A stretch of 64,000 nt of DNA from Candidatus Zixiibacteriota bacterium (lineage in GTDB: Bacteria; Zixibacteria; MSB-5A5; GN15; FEB-12): positions 40,232-104,231 of the forward strand of contig JAHOYZ010000022.1 of the NCBI GenBank assembly GCA_019038695.1. Reading direction: 5' to 3'. The position numbers were made by a program, and so were the translations under genes. The notes under the pieces are model-generated. The model was not told the origin of the DNA. It searched no databases and worked only from the letters and a program-made list of their open reading frames with translations. Below, piece by piece: positions 63,701 through 64,000 of this stretch (position 1 is the first letter of the stretch; every line of letters begins with the position of its first letter).

Positions 63701-64000
63701 CCGGATCGGTGGCCCGGAAAGTAATCGTCTCGTCTCCGTTCCAGTCAAGGCTGGGGATCGTAATCGTAGCCACCTGGGCGGTAATGTCGACGGTCAGTTC
63801 AATGTTACCACTGTAAGTCCAGACCATCTCGGCATCGGTGTGGTCAGCATCAGAAACATAATCATCGAGGTTGATGGTCGCAAAGCTGCCACCCTCGGCG
63901 ACCGTCTGGTCAGGAATATCAGTCACTACCGGAGCGTCGTTCTCAGCCGTGACGGTAAATATAGCTGCGTTCTCGTCCCACAGCGCACCCGGATCGGTGG
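60798..64000 (-). CDS. Giant secreted Ig/cadherin-like repeat protein with C-terminal dockerin-like pair (N-terminus outside window)
   Basis: The frame is open to the window edge, giving more than 1060 residues. It consists of about ten tandem Ig/cadherin-like units of 90-100 residues. Each runs through motifs such as NQAPVW, EGDTLT, VSATDADGD and TFTDNGDGTG, then VTFYATD. The adhesin-like units bind calcium through their DxDGD-type loops (family knowledge). The end carries a dockerin-like pair: GDADVSGSYNVYDIVFLVNYLFRGG and GDADMDGFIRVADIVYMVNFLYSDG. There is no type IX domain, so export to the surface may differ from the 52936 protein. An internal ATG at 63926 is not a true start because repeat sequence continues upstream. 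Confidence 0.85.
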   Translation of the reverse strand, partial: TDPGALWDENAAIFTVTAENDAPVVTDIPDQTVAEGGSFATINLDDYVSDADHTDAEMVWTYSGNIELTVDITAQVATITIPSLDWNGDETITFRATDPGALWDENAAIFTVTNVNDDPVLTAIGSQSTTENVQLTFGVSATDIDGDFPILSTSTLPGAAVFTDHGNGNGTFDWTPSFLDDGIFPVTFYATDAAFPAVIDSELVIIVVGEAGNQAPVWTTTLTDTIIQENDVLVLNVVATDADGDNITLSVNTLMNHYTFTDNSDGTGVLTYSPDYEDAGIDTVRFIAIDDGTPALSSILTVSITTYEVNQPPEFELVGPFTVEIYDTLEFVVTAIDPTDTSGARLFLTVLDLPTNASFMDNGDNTGSLFFAPVLGQEGIDTVTFLATDQGSPSQTGNMLVEITVVTINFPPELAEIGTQSVLEGDTLTIDMSATDPDGTIPAFEIGNAPDNSTFTDNGDGTAQFVFSPGFLQSGLYSVTFKATDGMDFDKEVVLIQVYEAGDQAPVFTYVPSIVGTEGDTLGDTIVAIDPDLDSVTLTLDELTQPANLTFTDQGDGVGLIVFLPDFTQAGLWDINIIATSGPLVDTVTVTIDIQEFGNHAPTLNPIADQEGMELRQLQFSVSASDVDGVIPTLSSGPLPGTAAFGAEAGMFSWTPNDTDSGSYDVWFYATDGDPTFPDAIDSAMMTITILDTNRVPWIYFDPMQEDSVMEGDTLIWVMTAGDIDGPTPAIDAYLDGFPDSLAPNMSIYDSGNGTAVLTFAPDYDQGDDPFPPREYFLRLIAIDSVDPGLTSMLSVKTIKVYNTIRPPVMMFSDGTGPIDMDEGDTLTFSVMTYDPESSEIPQIHAEGIPANCDTMTAVATLYFEFRPNFQQAGSYPISFISQSIVAPNLADTQVVVINVLETGNQSPYFTSILPDTITVHVGTQHTTYLEAFDADGDALSFDATDTLLGAALINDGGGNARYVYDPDLADLGTVNEVRFIVSDPLGLADTIITYYSVVSTKRGDADVSGSYNVYDIVFLVNYLFRGGPAPYPLESGDADMDGFIRVADIVYMVNFLYSDGPRPPQ
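63661..64000. repeat. Near-identical 52-base segments in adjacent adhesin repeats
   Basis: Bases 63661-63712 and 63949-64000 differ at one position. They are 288 bases (96 codons) apart, which is one Ig-like unit. The second copy reaches the window edge, so the repeat array continues beyond it. Confidence 0.85.

Noticed and set aside
60798..63926. ATG at 63926 as the start of the adhesin
   Set aside because: The reading frame and repeat motif continue unbroken to the window edge, so the true start is outside.
1..64000. CRISPR arrays, insertion sequences and prophage genes
   Set aside because: No evenly spaced direct repeats with unique spacers, no transposase or phage structural protein was seen on either strand.

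Overview
The window reads as chromosomal DNA from a diderm bacterium of the Fibrobacteres-Chlorobi-Bacteroidetes (FCB) group. Direct signs are three secreted proteins with the C-terminal 'YPNPFN ... KMVLVK' sorting domain of type IX secretion, a PorV/PorQ-like outer-membrane protein, a DUF3078-like outer-membrane protein, an LptE-like lipoprotein, a long Gram-negative-type YidC, and three large secreted proteins ending in dockerin-like modules. Dockerin-like C-termini together with type IX signals resemble candidate phyla such as Zixibacteria; that placement is inference. Most genes have housekeeping character and few signs of recent transfer.

Layout. 1-7.3 kb: end of a gamma-glutamyltransferase gene, a secreted type IX substrate, a kinase-pseudokinase fusion, a membrane TPR protein, and DUF3078 and MscS-type genes on the minus strand. 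8.2-12.4 kb (minus): class II aldolase, an aminotransferase-fold protein without its PLP lysine, folB, folK, a deoxynucleoside kinase and panB. 12.5-20.4 kb: envelope glycan genes, with GT-C membrane glycosyltransferases (one broken by an in-frame TAA), an NAD-dependent sugar epimerase, a DPM1-like GT2 and an AftA-like protein. 20.5-23 kb: a primary-type sigma factor and an HtrA protease.

23.2-32.7 kb is the classical origin-proximal cluster rpmH-rnpA-yidD-yidC-mnmE-mnmG-rsmG-parA-parB, followed by an M23 peptidase and a bactofilin. It carries a perfect parS site inside rsmG and a second palindrome between mnmE and mnmG. DnaA-box-like motifs cluster just after the bactofilin. dnaA itself is not here. 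33-42 kb: MoxR-DUF58 pair, a type IX substrate, hutU-hutI, and an envelope set (LptE-like, PorV-like, two small lipoproteins). 42.4-47.4 kb: an RRM protein, then ffh-rpsP-rimM-trmD-rplS, in which both ribosomal proteins carry long acidic low-complexity tails. 47.5-52.7 kb (minus): a solitary SIR2-like protein, then ileS-dksA-like-lspA. 52.9-64 kb (minus): four secreted proteins, including an S8 protease, an Asp-box protein and a repeat adhesin that runs off the window.

No complete new multi-gene system is evident. The strongest leads are the lysine-less aminotransferase-fold protein inside a folate gene cluster, the lone SIR2-like protein, the parS/DnaA-box pair of signals, the dispersed two-hairpin repeat family, and the matching tails on S16 and L19. 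No tRNA, rRNA, CRISPR array, insertion sequence or prophage was found by eye.
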